The notes beneath the pieces were generated by a model. The model did not search any database. It worked only from the letters and a program-made list of their open reading frames with translations, and was not told where the DNA came from. A stretch of DNA of 64,000 nt from CAYJLA01 sp964371305 (GTDB lineage: Bacteria > Bacillota_I > Bacilli_A > RFN20 > CAG-826), in contig CAYJLA010000004.1 in assembly GCA_964371305.1 (NCBI GenBank), positions 3,481 through 67,480 on the forward strand, written 5' to 3'. The translations under genes and the position numbers were made by a program. Each line of letters starts with the position of its first letter. Position 1 is the first letter of the stretch. Below, in pieces: positions 17,604 through 26,180 of the stretch.

Positions 17604-18031
17604 TGTTTGAACCTCCTTTGTTGCATAAAACTTTCTAATATAACTATTGCGCTTTGTTGATCAATAACTTTTTTTCTTTTTTGTCTTGAGATATCTGCTT
17701 CTAATAAACGCTTTGTAGCAATTACGGTTGTCATTCTTTCATCTATCATAGATACTTGTAGTTGTGGTAAACATTTCAGCAAATCATCTTTGAATTTAAT
17801 ACATAAGTCGCTTCTTTCTGAAGAAGTGCCATTCATATTAAGCGGTAACCCTATCGCAACTTCTTCAATTGATTCTTTAGAAATAATTTCAAGTAATCTC
17901 TTTAAAGCAACATTATAATTTCCATTAGGGAAAACAAAATTCTCATATCCATGAGCCGCAATATGAAGAGCATCTGTTATTGCAACACCCATCGTTTTAC
18001 TACCTAAATCAATCGCTAATAATTTTTTCAT
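17600..18031 (-). CDS. ruvX: YqgF/RuvX pre-16S rRNA nuclease
   Basis: The 143-aa protein has the RNase H-like fold start LAIDLGSKTMGVAITD, then GLPLNMNGTSSE and DERMTTVIA, as in the YqgF family. This family trims the 5' end of 16S rRNA and was earlier thought to resolve Holliday junctions. The ATG directly follows the alaS stop, and the DUF1292 start overlaps its end by 4 bp. Confidence 0.95.
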   Translation of the reverse strand: MKKLLAIDLGSKTMGVAITDALHIAAHGYENFVFPNGNYNVALKRLLEIISKESIEEVAIGLPLNMNGTSSERSDLCIKFKDDLLKCLPQLQVSMIDERMTTVIATKRLLEADISRQKRKKVIDQQSAIVILESFMQQRRFKQ

Positions 18032-20641
18032 TTAGTTTAATTCACCCATTACTACATCGAACAATAAATCAATTTTATTTGTGCTTATGAGTTTACCATT
18101 TGCCATAACATCTTTTCCACCGCCGGAACCACCATAAACACTACATAAGTGTTTCATTATCGCGTTAGCTTTATAGCCTTTTTCTATTGCTAATCCATTA
18201 CAAGTAACTACAATAGGAATATTACCTTCTGTTCCTCCCGCTATAACTACAATAGTATTATCATGTGTTTTTTTAAGTTTATCGGCCATTTTCATCGTGA
18301 TTTCTCTTTGAATACCAGGTATCCTAGTAGCCAAAACATGTATTCCATTAGTTTCAACGAAGAATTTTTCTAGTTGTTTTGTTATATATTGTGTAATTTT
18401 ATCTATTATTCTATCGGAATTATTACGCTGTTCTTTTAATTCATTTAATAAAGCTTTTATCCTATAATTTACTTCTACAACGGAAGAAGAATTAAGTAAT
18501 GCTTTAGCGTTGTTTAAGATATTTTCACGTTCTTTTAATAATTCATAAGCGCCCTTTGATGTTCTTGCAACTATTCTTCTAACTCCTGCAGCACTTGATT
18601 CTTCCGATTCAATAACGAATAACCCAAGTTCTAACGTATTGTTTACGTGTGTTCCACCGCAAAATTCCATTGAATGTCCACCGCATTTAACAACTCGAAC
18701 GACATCACCATATTTTTCATTAAATAGCGCTTTTGCACCAAGTTTTTTAGCTTCTTCTATTTCTAAGGTCATCGTTTCGACATCAACGTTGTCAAATATC
18801 ATAGAATTTATTGTGTTTTCTATAATTGTTAATGTATCTTGGTTTAATTTTTCAAAATGATTGAAATCAAATCTTAAATATTTGTCACTAACAAATGAAC
18901 CTTGTTGATTAACGTGTTCGCCTAATACATTCGTTAATGCTGCATTAAGTAAATGTGCAGCTGTATGATTTCTTTTTATATACGCTCTTCTATCTAAATC
19001 TACATTTAAAACAAACTCATCACTTAATTTAATTTTTCCAAATAAAACTGAAACACTATGTAGATGTTGTTTATTAGGAGCTTTTATGACATTAAGAACC
19101 TTTGCTGTCGTCTTTTCATTTTCAATTTCACCAATATCACAAACTTGCCCGCCGCTTTCTGCATAAAAGGTTGTGTGATCAAACATTATCTCACCTTCGC
19201 CATCGATTTCTTCAACCGATACACCATCTTTAAATAAAGCAATTACTTTGCCTTTTATTGTATTTTCCGAGTAAACGAACTCACTTTCCACTATTGTTTC
19301 AAGTAAGTCTTTTGATTGTTTATTCATCGATGCAACACTAGTTCTAGCGTTCCTTGCTAATTGACGTTGATTTTCCATTTCTTTATTAAAACCATCAATA
19401 TCAACTTTTACACCTTTTTCTTCGCACATTTCCATTGTTATTTCAATTGGAAAACCGTAAGTATCATATAATTTAAATGCACTAACCCCATCAAGAGATG
19501 TCTTATCTACTAACATTTCTTCCAATCTTAATTTACCACTTGATAAGGTATGAAGGAATTTTTCTTCTTCAGCCTTAATCATCTTAGATATGAATTCAAT
19601 TTTATTATGCAAATTATTGTAATGCTTACTATATATTTCACCAACAATACCTACCATAGTGTGCAAAAAAGGTTTACTAAGTCCTAATTTCTGGCCAAAT
19701 ACAGAAGCACGTCTGATTAGTCTTCTTAGTACATATCCCCTACCTTCGTTTGAAAATATCTCACCGTCGCATAGTGCAAAAGTTACAGCACGTAAGTGAT
19801 CAGCAATAACTCTAAAACAAATTAAATTTTCTTCCTCATATTTCTTTTTGGATAGAACTTGTACCTTTTCAATTATTGGCCAAACCAAATCCGTTTCAAA
19901 ATTAGTTTTTGTTCCTTGTAAAATACACGCAAATCTTTCAAGACCTGCACCAGTATCGATATTTCTGCTAGGTAATTCCTTATATTCTTCACGTTTTAAA
20001 CCCTCAATTGCATTGTACTGCGAAAATACAATACCCCATATTTCTACGTATCTTTCGTTGTCAATATCATTTTTTAGCAGTTCTACACCTTGTTCCTCTG
20101 GATCGAAATCAACTCCTCTATCGAAGAAAACTTCCGTATTAGGACCGCATGGCCCTTCACCTATTTGCCAAAAATTACCTTTTAACGGAATTAAATGTGA
20201 TTCATCAACACCAAGTTGCTTCCATCTATTAAATGTAGCAACATCACCTGGATAGTATGTAAAATACAATTTTTCTTTTTCTATATCAAAGTACTCTTTG
20301 CTTGTAAGAATTTCAAATGCAAACTCTAAAGCTTCATTTCTAAAATAGTCTCCTATAGAAAAGTTGCCAAGCATTTCAAAAAATGTATGATGTCTTGCGG
20401 TTCTACCTACTATATCAATATCATTTGTACGAATACATTTTTGTATATTTACTATTCTTCTATGATTAGGCACTTCACTGCCATCGAAATATTTCTTCAA
20501 TGCAGCAACACCTGAATTTATCCATAATAATGTTGGATCGTTATATGGTATGAGTGATGCACTTTTCTCGATTTTATGACCTTTTGCTGTAAAAAAATCG
20601 AACCATGTTTGTCTAATTTGATCTGATGATAACTTCTTCAT
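18032..20641 (-). CDS. alaS: Alanyl-tRNA synthetase
   Basis: The 869-aa enzyme has all AlaRS parts: class II core (TWFDFFTAKGH, the ARHHTFFEMLGNFS motif and GAGLERFACILQG), the editing domain with HTAAHLL and CGGTHVNNT, and the C-terminal DHHA1-type domain ending in GGSGGGKDVMANG. It charges tRNA-Ala and clears Ser and Gly mischarging. A very strong Shine-Dalgarno (AGGAGG at 20647-20652) precedes the ATG. Expression should be controlled by the T-box leader just upstream, which senses uncharged tRNA-Ala. Confidence 0.98.
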   Translation of the reverse strand: MKKLSSDQIRQTWFDFFTAKGHKIEKSASLIPYNDPTLLWINSGVAALKKYFDGSEVPNHRRIVNIQKCIRTNDIDIVGRTARHHTFFEMLGNFSIGDYFRNEALEFAFEILTSKEYFDIEKEKLYFTYYPGDVATFNRWKQLGVDESHLIPLKGNFWQIGEGPCGPNTEVFFDRGVDFDPEEQGVELLKNDIDNERYVEIWGIVFSQYNAIEGLKREEYKELPSRNIDTGAGLERFACILQGTKTNFETDLVWPIIEKVQVLSKKKYEEENLICFRVIADHLRAVTFALCDGEIFSNEGRGYVLRRLIRRASVFGQKLGLSKPFLHTMVGIVGEIYSKHYNNLHNKIEFISKMIKAEEEKFLHTLSSGKLRLEEMLVDKTSLDGVSAFKLYDTYGFPIEITMEMCEEKGVKVDIDGFNKEMENQRQLARNARTSVASMNKQSKDLLETIVESEFVYSENTIKGKVIALFKDGVSVEEIDGEGEIMFDHTTFYAESGGQVCDIGEIENEKTTAKVLNVIKAPNKQHLHSVSVLFGKIKLSDEFVLNVDLDRRAYIKRNHTAAHLLNAALTNVLGEHVNQQGSFVSDKYLRFDFNHFEKLNQDTLTIIENTINSMIFDNVDVETMTLEIEEAKKLGAKALFNEKYGDVVRVVKCGGHSMEFCGGTHVNNTLELGLFVIESEESSAAGVRRIVARTSKGAYELLKERENILNNAKALLNSSSVVEVNYRIKALLNELKEQRNNSDRIIDKITQYITKQLEKFFVETNGIHVLATRIPGIQREITMKMADKLKKTHDNTIVVIAGGTEGNIPIVVTCNGLAIEKGYKANAIMKHLCSVYGGSGGGKDVMANGKLISTNKIDLLFDVVMGELN

Positions 20642-20660
20642 AATATCCTCCTATAAAAAG

Positions 20661-20800
20661 AAAAAATCGTCCCTAAGGAACGACATATGTCGCGGTACCA
20701 TCCTTATTCGTTTTTCATAAACGCTCTTAATTACAATCCATAACGCAGATCAACGGTGACATTACTCACTATCAAAGGAGTGGCTAGTTCCTTTATCGAC
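20661..20800 (-). promoter_or_regulatory. T-box riboswitch for alaS, compact form
   Basis: On the minus strand the conserved T-box reads AAGGATGGTACCGCGAC (20706-20690), with the TGGT bulge that pairs with an ACCA tRNA end. A 7-bp terminator (20683-20677 with 20673-20667, loop TTA) and a six-T run (20666-20661) follow, so control is by transcription attenuation. Upstream, a hairpin AAAGGA...TCCTTT at about 20795-20775 has a 9-nt loop containing GCC, an Ala codon, followed by A. A second hairpin, GTGA...TCAC, follows. The full leader is only about 140 nt, much shorter than typical Bacilli T-boxes, so Stem I appears reduced to a specifier hairpin. Confidence 0.88.
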
Positions 20801-20852
20801 AAAAATATATTACCATAAAAATTATTATTGTAGTATAAATTAATTTAAATAC

Positions 20853-21983
20853 TTAGATATCGATTCTTTTATCGTCTTTATACACTTCTAGAATGATTCC
20901 GCTGGCAACAAGTACATCACCTTCATAAAACACTGCAACTTGACCAGATGTAACTGCTTTAAAGTCTTCATATATTACTTCTATCTTGTTGCTGGATATT
21001 TTTTTAATAACAGCTGGATGATCTTTTTGACGGTACCTAAATTTCACACCAACCTCTAAACTTTCAAATTGTTTTAACACGTTACTGTTGTCAACAATAC
21101 ATCGATTTGAATATAAATAATCTGTCTCTTCACCGCTACTCACGTATAAAATATTTTCTTTTACATCTTTTTTAACAACGAACCAACCATTACTTGGCAT
21201 GCCATTTATACCACCTATGCCTAATCCTTTGCGCTGCCCTATTGTGTAAAAATATACCCCTTCGTGAGTTCCAATAATTTTATTTGTTTCTATATCAATA
21301 ATGTTTCCTTTAGAGGCCGGAACATAATTTTGTAAAAATAATTTAAATTTACGTTCGCCAATAAAACAAACACCTGTTGAATCTTTTTTATCTTGAACTG
21401 ATACAAGTCCAATTTTCTTTGCGATTTCTCTAACTTCTTCTTTGTTTATATCTGACAGTGGAAAAATACATGAACCTAATTGTTCATGATTCAATTGCGA
21501 AAGAAAGTAGGACTGATCTTTATTTTGATCTTTGCATTTAACTAAGAAATCTAACCCGTCTATATTAACTTTTTTTGCATAATGACCCATTGCTATATAG
21601 TCGAAGTTATTTTGTTCAGCAAACTTCTTGAAAGAATCGAATTTTATATATTTATTACAAAAGACGTCTGGATTAGGTGTTCTGCCTAGTTTATATTCAG
21701 ATAAAAAATAAGAAAAAACATGATCCCAATACTCTTTTACAAAATCTACTCTTAAAAATGGTATTTGTAATATTTCTGCAACATTCTTTGCATCTTCGTA
21801 ATCAACTTCTTGTGGACATTGGTCATTATTAATTGTTGGGTTGCCAAGGTAATCATTATTTGTTAATGCATCCCAATTGCGCATAAAACATCCAGTTACA
21901 TCATATCCTTGTTGTATCAATAAATATGCCGCAACTGCACTATCAACCCCACCACTTAATCCAATTAAAACTCTCTTTTTCAT
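20853..21983 (-). CDS. mnmA: tRNA 2-thiouridylase MnmA
   Basis: The 376-aa enzyme thiolates U34 of Lys, Glu and Gln tRNAs. The PP-loop is GLSGGVDSAVAAYLL. The two catalytic Cys are in PDVFCNKYIKF and GVCFIGERKF. The substrate-binding motif GCFMRNWD and the C-terminal barrel are present. It is the last gene of pdp-dtd-mnmA; its ATG overlaps the dtd stop by 4 bp. mnmA lies near alaS in many Bacilli. Confidence 0.97.
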   Translation of the reverse strand: MKKRVLIGLSGGVDSAVAAYLLIQQGYDVTGCFMRNWDALTNNDYLGNPTINNDQCPQEVDYEDAKNVAEILQIPFLRVDFVKEYWDHVFSYFLSEYKLGRTPNPDVFCNKYIKFDSFKKFAEQNNFDYIAMGHYAKKVNIDGLDFLVKCKDQNKDQSYFLSQLNHEQLGSCIFPLSDINKEEVREIAKKIGLVSVQDKKDSTGVCFIGERKFKLFLQNYVPASKGNIIDIETNKIIGTHEGVYFYTIGQRKGLGIGGINGMPSNGWFVVKKDVKENILYVSSGEETDYLYSNRCIVDNSNVLKQFESLEVGVKFRYRQKDHPAVIKKISSNKIEVIYEDFKAVTSGQVAVFYEGDVLVASGIILEVYKDDKRIDI

Positions 21984-22432
21984 TTTATTAACTCTTCACT
22001 ATCTAATATCATTGTAAACGGCCCTTGATTAACTAATCTAATTTCCATTTCTTGACCAAACACCCCAGTCTTTAACTCACTAATTCTTTCAGATAAAACT
22101 TTATTAAATTCATTATATAAAGCTTTTGCTTGCTCTTGTTTTAAACAATTAGTAAATGATGGCCTGCGACCTTCTTTAATGGAAGCATACAATGTAAATT
22201 GAGAAACAGAAAGTATTTCTCCATTTATATCTTTTATCGCTAAATTTGTTTTCCCATTTTCATCAGGAAAAACTCTCATATTAACTAATTTATCTACCAT
22301 TTGGGGAATTACATCACCATTATCACCTTCACGGAAAGAAACTAAAAGTAAGTATCCTTTTGATATCTTTGCGTGTAATTGTTCATCAATATACAATGAA
22401 GCTTCTTTTACATTTTGAACAACAATTTTCAT
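21980..22432 (-). CDS. dtd: D-aminoacyl-tRNA deacylase
   Basis: The 150-aa protein carries the DTD motifs SQFTLYA (about two thirds of the way before the C-terminus) and NQGPFT near the end, equivalent to the family's NGPVT cis-proline loop. It removes D-amino acids and Gly from mischarged tRNA. Its ATG overlaps the pdp stop (TAATG), so it is translationally coupled. Confidence 0.95.
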   Translation of the reverse strand: MKIVVQNVKEASLYIDEQLHAKISKGYLLLVSFREGDNGDVIPQMVDKLVNMRVFPDENGKTNLAIKDINGEILSVSQFTLYASIKEGRRPSFTNCLKQEQAKALYNEFNKVLSERISELKTGVFGQEMEIRLVNQGPFTMILDSEELIK

Positions 22433-23733
22433 TATCTTATATACTTATGTATAATAGTTTGTTTTGGCACTAGTTGATCACTTAATTTAAACGACTCTAC
22501 CACCTCTTCTAATATTTTTTGACATTCTTTGACATTTGTATAAACAGTACATAATACCTCGCCTGCTTTTACAAAATCACCAACCTTTTTGTTTAAAATA
22601 ATTCCAGCTGACATATCTATTTCATCTTCTTTAGATGCTCTACCAGCACCTAATTTCATAGCTGCTACACCAATTTCTAATGCTGTAATTTCTTTTACAT
22701 AACCTTCTTTATTAGATTTAACTACATGAGTAAACTTGCTCTTTTCAAACTTATCGGTGTTTTCAATGTAACTTACATCCCCGCCTTGTGCCTTTACTAA
22801 AGACTTAAGTTTTTCAAGGGCTTCACCATTTTTAATTTTGCTTAAAATAAGTTTTTCACCTTCTTCTAAATTAGTAACAATCTTAGCTTGTTCAAGCATA
22901 ATAGCACCTGCTTTAACACATAATTCAACTAAATCATCTGGTCCATTACCTTTTAAAGTTTCAACCGCTTCAATTACTTCGAGTGAATTACCGATTGCAA
23001 GACCTAAAGGTTGTGACATATCTGTTAAAATAGCACGTGTATCTCTATTTAATGAATTACCAATATTTACCATTGTTTCAGCAAGAGTTGTTGCGTCCTC
23101 AATATTTTTCATGAATGCACCAGAACCAAATTTTACATCGAGTAAAATTGTATCGCTACCACTAGCAATTTTTTTTGACATTATCGAGCTAGCTATTAAA
23201 GGTAAAGAATCAACGGTTCCAGTAACGTCTCTTAATGCATATAATTTTTTATCGGCTGGAACAAGTTTCCCAGTTTGACCAGCAAGAGCTAATCCTGTTT
23301 CATTAACTTGCTTTATAAAATCATCTATAGCGATAGAAGTATTCAAACCTGGTATAGCTTCTAACTTATCAATAGTTCCACCAGTATGTCCCAATCCTCT
23401 ACCGCTCATTTTTGCGAGTTTAGCGCCGCATGCTGCAACAAGAGGTCCTAATACTAATGATGTTTTATCTCCAACTCCACCAGTAGAATGCTTATCAACT
23501 TTGACACCTTTAATAGAACTTAAATCAATAGTATCACCACTTTTGATCATTGCATCTGTTAAAGTTGCAATTTCGTCCTTATTCATTGAATTAAAAAGTA
23601 TCGCCATCAATAAACTTGAAGTTTGGTAATCAGGAATTGAAGCATTTGTATACCCTTCAATAAAAAATCTTATTTCTTCATCTGTTAAAACGCATCCATT
23701 ACGTTTCTTAATAATAATATCAACCATTCTCAT
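22432..23733 (-). CDS. pdp: Pyrimidine-nucleoside phosphorylase
   Basis: The 433-aa enzyme cleaves thymidine or uridine with phosphate. The phosphate-binding KHSTGGVGDKTSLVLGP is intact, and MSGRGLGHTGGT and the C-terminal PYNP domain follow. The first ATG is chosen because a GAGG ribosome site lies 7 nt upstream, with TATAAT further up. It heads an operon with dtd and mnmA, an unusual mix of nucleoside salvage and tRNA quality control. Confidence 0.95.
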   Translation of the reverse strand: MRMVDIIIKKRNGCVLTDEEIRFFIEGYTNASIPDYQTSSLLMAILFNSMNKDEIATLTDAMIKSGDTIDLSSIKGVKVDKHSTGGVGDKTSLVLGPLVAACGAKLAKMSGRGLGHTGGTIDKLEAIPGLNTSIAIDDFIKQVNETGLALAGQTGKLVPADKKLYALRDVTGTVDSLPLIASSIMSKKIASGSDTILLDVKFGSGAFMKNIEDATTLAETMVNIGNSLNRDTRAILTDMSQPLGLAIGNSLEVIEAVETLKGNGPDDLVELCVKAGAIMLEQAKIVTNLEEGEKLILSKIKNGEALEKLKSLVKAQGGDVSYIENTDKFEKSKFTHVVKSNKEGYVKEITALEIGVAAMKLGAGRASKEDEIDMSAGIILNKKVGDFVKAGEVLCTVYTNVKECQKILEEVVESFKLSDQLVPKQTIIHKYIR

Positions 23734-23797
23734 ATAAATACCTCGTACAATTAATTATATCTAATTTTAATATATATGTATAACGAATATTATATAT

Positions 23798-23803
23798 TAT
23801 AAT
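23798..23803 (+). promoter_or_regulatory. Predicted -10 box, leaderless start of the rRNA methyltransferase gene
   Basis: A perfect TATAAT lies exactly 6 nt before the ATG at 23810. There is no Shine-Dalgarno. Confidence 0.55.
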
Positions 23804-23809
23804 AAATCT

Positions 23810-25132
23810 ATGAATTCGTTTAAAAACCACTTACACAAGCATTTCGAAAAAGAAATAGTAGATAATCTATGCGATTCTTTTTATGCAAAACCTCTTAATG
23901 GCGTAATAATTAATACAAATAAAATTTCTAGCAAGAAGTTTCTAGAATTTTTTCCTGATGTTGTTAAACATGAAATTATTCCAAATGCATTTTTGTACGA
24001 AAAAGAGAAATATCAGCTAGGAAAGCACGTATTTTTTGACATCGGTCTTTATTATTTACAAGAACCAAGTGCGATGTTAGTTAGTTATTTATTCAACATA
24101 AAACAAGACGACATTGTATTGGATTTATGTGCTGCGCCAGGAGGAAAAACATTTCAAGCGTCTTTAAAAGCAAGCAAAGGCATTGTATATGCCAATGATA
24201 TTTCATATAAAAGAGCACTGGTGTTAAAAGATAATATTGAAAGAAATGGACTAGAAAACGTGATTGTAACATGCAATGATTATTCCACCATTTATACCAA
24301 TTATTTGAATTATTTTGATAAGATTATTTTAGATGCACCTTGCAGCGGTTCTGGAATGTTTCGAAAAAATGAAGAAATATTAAATGAATGGTCCGAAAAT
24401 AAAGTGGCCAAATGTAGTCAAATTCAAAATGATTTATTTGATATAGCAGTCAAAATGCTTAAGCCTGGTGGGCAAATCATGTATTCCACTTGTTCATATT
24501 CTTACGAAGAAAATGAAGAGATCGTAATAAATGCAATAAGAAAACATGACCTAGTTCCTGTTAAATTAAATGATCATAAATCATTTTATCACCATAAAAA
24601 CCTAAAAGAAGGAATACATCTATTACCAAATCTTTATGCAGGAGAAGGTCACTTTATTTGTTGTTTAATGAAGAAAAATGATTTAAATATGCCCACATAT
24701 AAAGTTAATAACAGCAAAATAAACAATGAATTTTATCATAATGATATTGTAAAAACATTTGGTCACGAAAATAGGAATCTAATTCAGATAAGTTCAATTA
24801 TATATTCGTTACCATACAAATGTAAGATTGATAAACTAAATGTCTTATCTGCAGGCGTAGCAGTATGTAAAGAAAAGTCGAAAGGCATATTCGTTCCGTC
24901 ACATCATCTTGCACTTTCCTATAACGACAATATAAACATAATTTCAATAAATAAGGAACAACTCATTAAATATATTAACGGCGAAACATTGGATTATAAA
25001 ATTGAAAATGGTTATTATATTTTAAAATATTTATCATTTAATGTTGGTTTTGTAAAATGCACGAGTAATGTATTAAAAAACCACTACCCTAAATATTTAA
25101 GAAAAAAATTAATTATAAATACTGTCATCTAA
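23810..25132 (+). CDS. rsmF: RsmF-like rRNA cytosine-C5 methyltransferase
   Basis: The 440-aa protein belongs to the NOL1/NOP2/Sun family. SAM binding is at LCAAPGGKT. The two catalytic Cys lie in DAPCSGSGMFR and YSTCSYSYEENE. The C-terminal extension (about 285-430) matches the RsmF/YebU type, which modifies 16S rRNA near the decoding site. No ribosome-binding site is visible; TATAAT sits 6 nt before the ATG. The end overlaps the convergent plsC by 24 bp. Confidence 0.88.
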   Translation: MNSFKNHLHKHFEKEIVDNLCDSFYAKPLNGVIINTNKISSKKFLEFFPDVVKHEIIPNAFLYEKEKYQLGKHVFFDIGLYYLQEPSAMLVSYLFNIKQDDIVLDLCAAPGGKTFQASLKASKGIVYANDISYKRALVLKDNIERNGLENVIVTCNDYSTIYTNYLNYFDKIILDAPCSGSGMFRKNEEILNEWSENKVAKCSQIQNDLFDIAVKMLKPGGQIMYSTCSYSYEENEEIVINAIRKHDLVPVKLNDHKSFYHHKNLKEGIHLLPNLYAGEGHFICCLMKKNDLNMPTYKVNNSKINNEFYHNDIVKTFGHENRNLIQISSIIYSLPYKCKIDKLNVLSAGVAVCKEKSKGIFVPSHHLALSYNDNINIISINKEQLIKYINGETLDYKIENGYYILKYLSFNVGFVKCTSNVLKNHYPKYLRKKLIINTVI

Positions 25133-25855
25133 TTTTTTAAATTCAAGTACTTGCTCTTGCATTATTGGTTGAACCATATTTGAAATATCGGAAGTAGAAA
25201 GTTCTTTTATCTCATCATATTTCAAAGGAGGATTAACTTTCACGGAGACAACATATTGTTTCAAACTTATGTTTGGTTTTAATGTTCTAAATGCACCAAA
25301 TGATGACCAATATACAATATCGCTTTTTGCCCAATGAGCTATTTTAAAGCTGCCAGCATGAAATTCATTTAATATACCATCTACATTTCTTGCTCTAGTT
25401 CCTTCTGGAAAAATCATGCAGCTATATTCATTTTTTGCTAGTTGATCTGCAATCGCTCTAAATGTTCGTATTTGAGACTTAACGTCATCTCTATCAATGA
25501 AATAACCCTCAAGTATTTTTACAACTCTATTTACAAACATTAATTTTTTTGCTTCAATTTTAGCTACAAATGTTAATGGTTTAGGACTTAAAGCAACTGC
25601 AATTATAGCGTCTAAGTTTGATGTATGGTTACCTACAATCAAAGAAGCTTTTTCGACATTTAAAAATTCAACGCCTTCGCTGCGAAAGTCAATTCTCAAA
25701 ACTTTAACTAATTTTAAAACTAAATCTCTAACTTTATTATATCTTAATTCGAATGGGTATTTTTTTGGATTAAGAGAGTAACGTAACATCCATGCAAAAT
25801 AACACCATATTAATCTTGGTACAAATAATAAAACAACTCTAAAATATCTTTTCAT
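25109..25855 (-). CDS. plsC: 1-acyl-sn-glycerol-3-phosphate acyltransferase
   Basis: The 248-aa membrane-associated enzyme has both acyltransferase motifs: NHTSNLD (H-x4-D) and FPEGTRA. The N-terminal hydrophobic stretch fits membrane anchoring. It makes phosphatidic acid from lysophosphatidic acid. It follows the small OB-like gene by 7 bp, but a TATAAT overlapping that gene's stop, 6 nt before this ATG, and the lack of a ribosome site suggest a separate leaderless transcript. Confidence 0.9.
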   Translation of the reverse strand: MKRYFRVVLLFVPRLIWCYFAWMLRYSLNPKKYPFELRYNKVRDLVLKLVKVLRIDFRSEGVEFLNVEKASLIVGNHTSNLDAIIAVALSPKPLTFVAKIEAKKLMFVNRVVKILEGYFIDRDDVKSQIRTFRAIADQLAKNEYSCMIFPEGTRARNVDGILNEFHAGSFKIAHWAKSDIVYWSSFGAFRTLKPNISLKQYVVSVKVNPPLKYDEIKELSTSDISNMVQPIMQEQVLEFKKLDDSIYN

Positions 25856-25861
25856 AAAAGT

Positions 25862-25867
25862 ATTATA
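25862..25867 (-). promoter_or_regulatory. Predicted -10 box, leaderless start of plsC
   Basis: TATAAT on the minus strand lies exactly 6 nt before the ATG at 25855 and overlaps the stop of the preceding gene. No Shine-Dalgarno is present. Confidence 0.5.
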
Positions 25868-26144
25868 ACTGATTCAAGTGTAAATTTCCTAAATATTCAA
25901 TTATTTCTGCAACGATAACGTAACCAGTTACTGGATGGTTTTCTAATCTTCCCTTAATAATTACTAAAGTGTCATTATTTATTTTCATAAATTTGTTCTT
26001 TTTATCTTTTGAAAAATGCGTAACAGGGTGTCTAAATGTTTTTTGTAAATTTGAAGCGTGATTAAATTCATCTACTTCAACATAGCGTGTTGTTTCATCG
26101 ATTGCCTCAACCAATCTTCCTGTTAAATAAATATGTGAATGCAT
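25863..26144 (-). CDS. Small OB-fold-like (SSB-like) protein
   Basis: The 93-aa product reads like a short OB-fold: an N-terminal strand IYLTGRLVEAI, then LVIIKGRLENHPVTGYVIVAEIIEYLG at the end, the layout of SSB and primosomal PriB-like proteins. It lacks the acidic C-terminal tip of SSB. A good Shine-Dalgarno (AGGAG) precedes it. It lies between pullulanase and plsC in the ftsK unit. The nucleic-acid role is inference from fold resemblance only. Confidence 0.5.
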   Translation of the reverse strand: MHSHIYLTGRLVEAIDETTRYVEVDEFNHASNLQKTFRHPVTHFSKDKKNKFMKINNDTLVIIKGRLENHPVTGYVIVAEIIEYLGNLHLNQL

Positions 26145-26180
26145 ATTAAATCTCCTATTCCTAATATTAGATTAATGTAT

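Noticed and set aside
19848..20255. 135-codon plus-strand frame inside alaS
   Set aside because: It is the complement of the conserved AlaRS catalytic core.
25103..25138. Inverted repeat AAAAAATTA/TAATTTTTT between rsmF and plsC
   Set aside because: The stem is A-T only and the loop is long, so it is too weak to call as a terminator.
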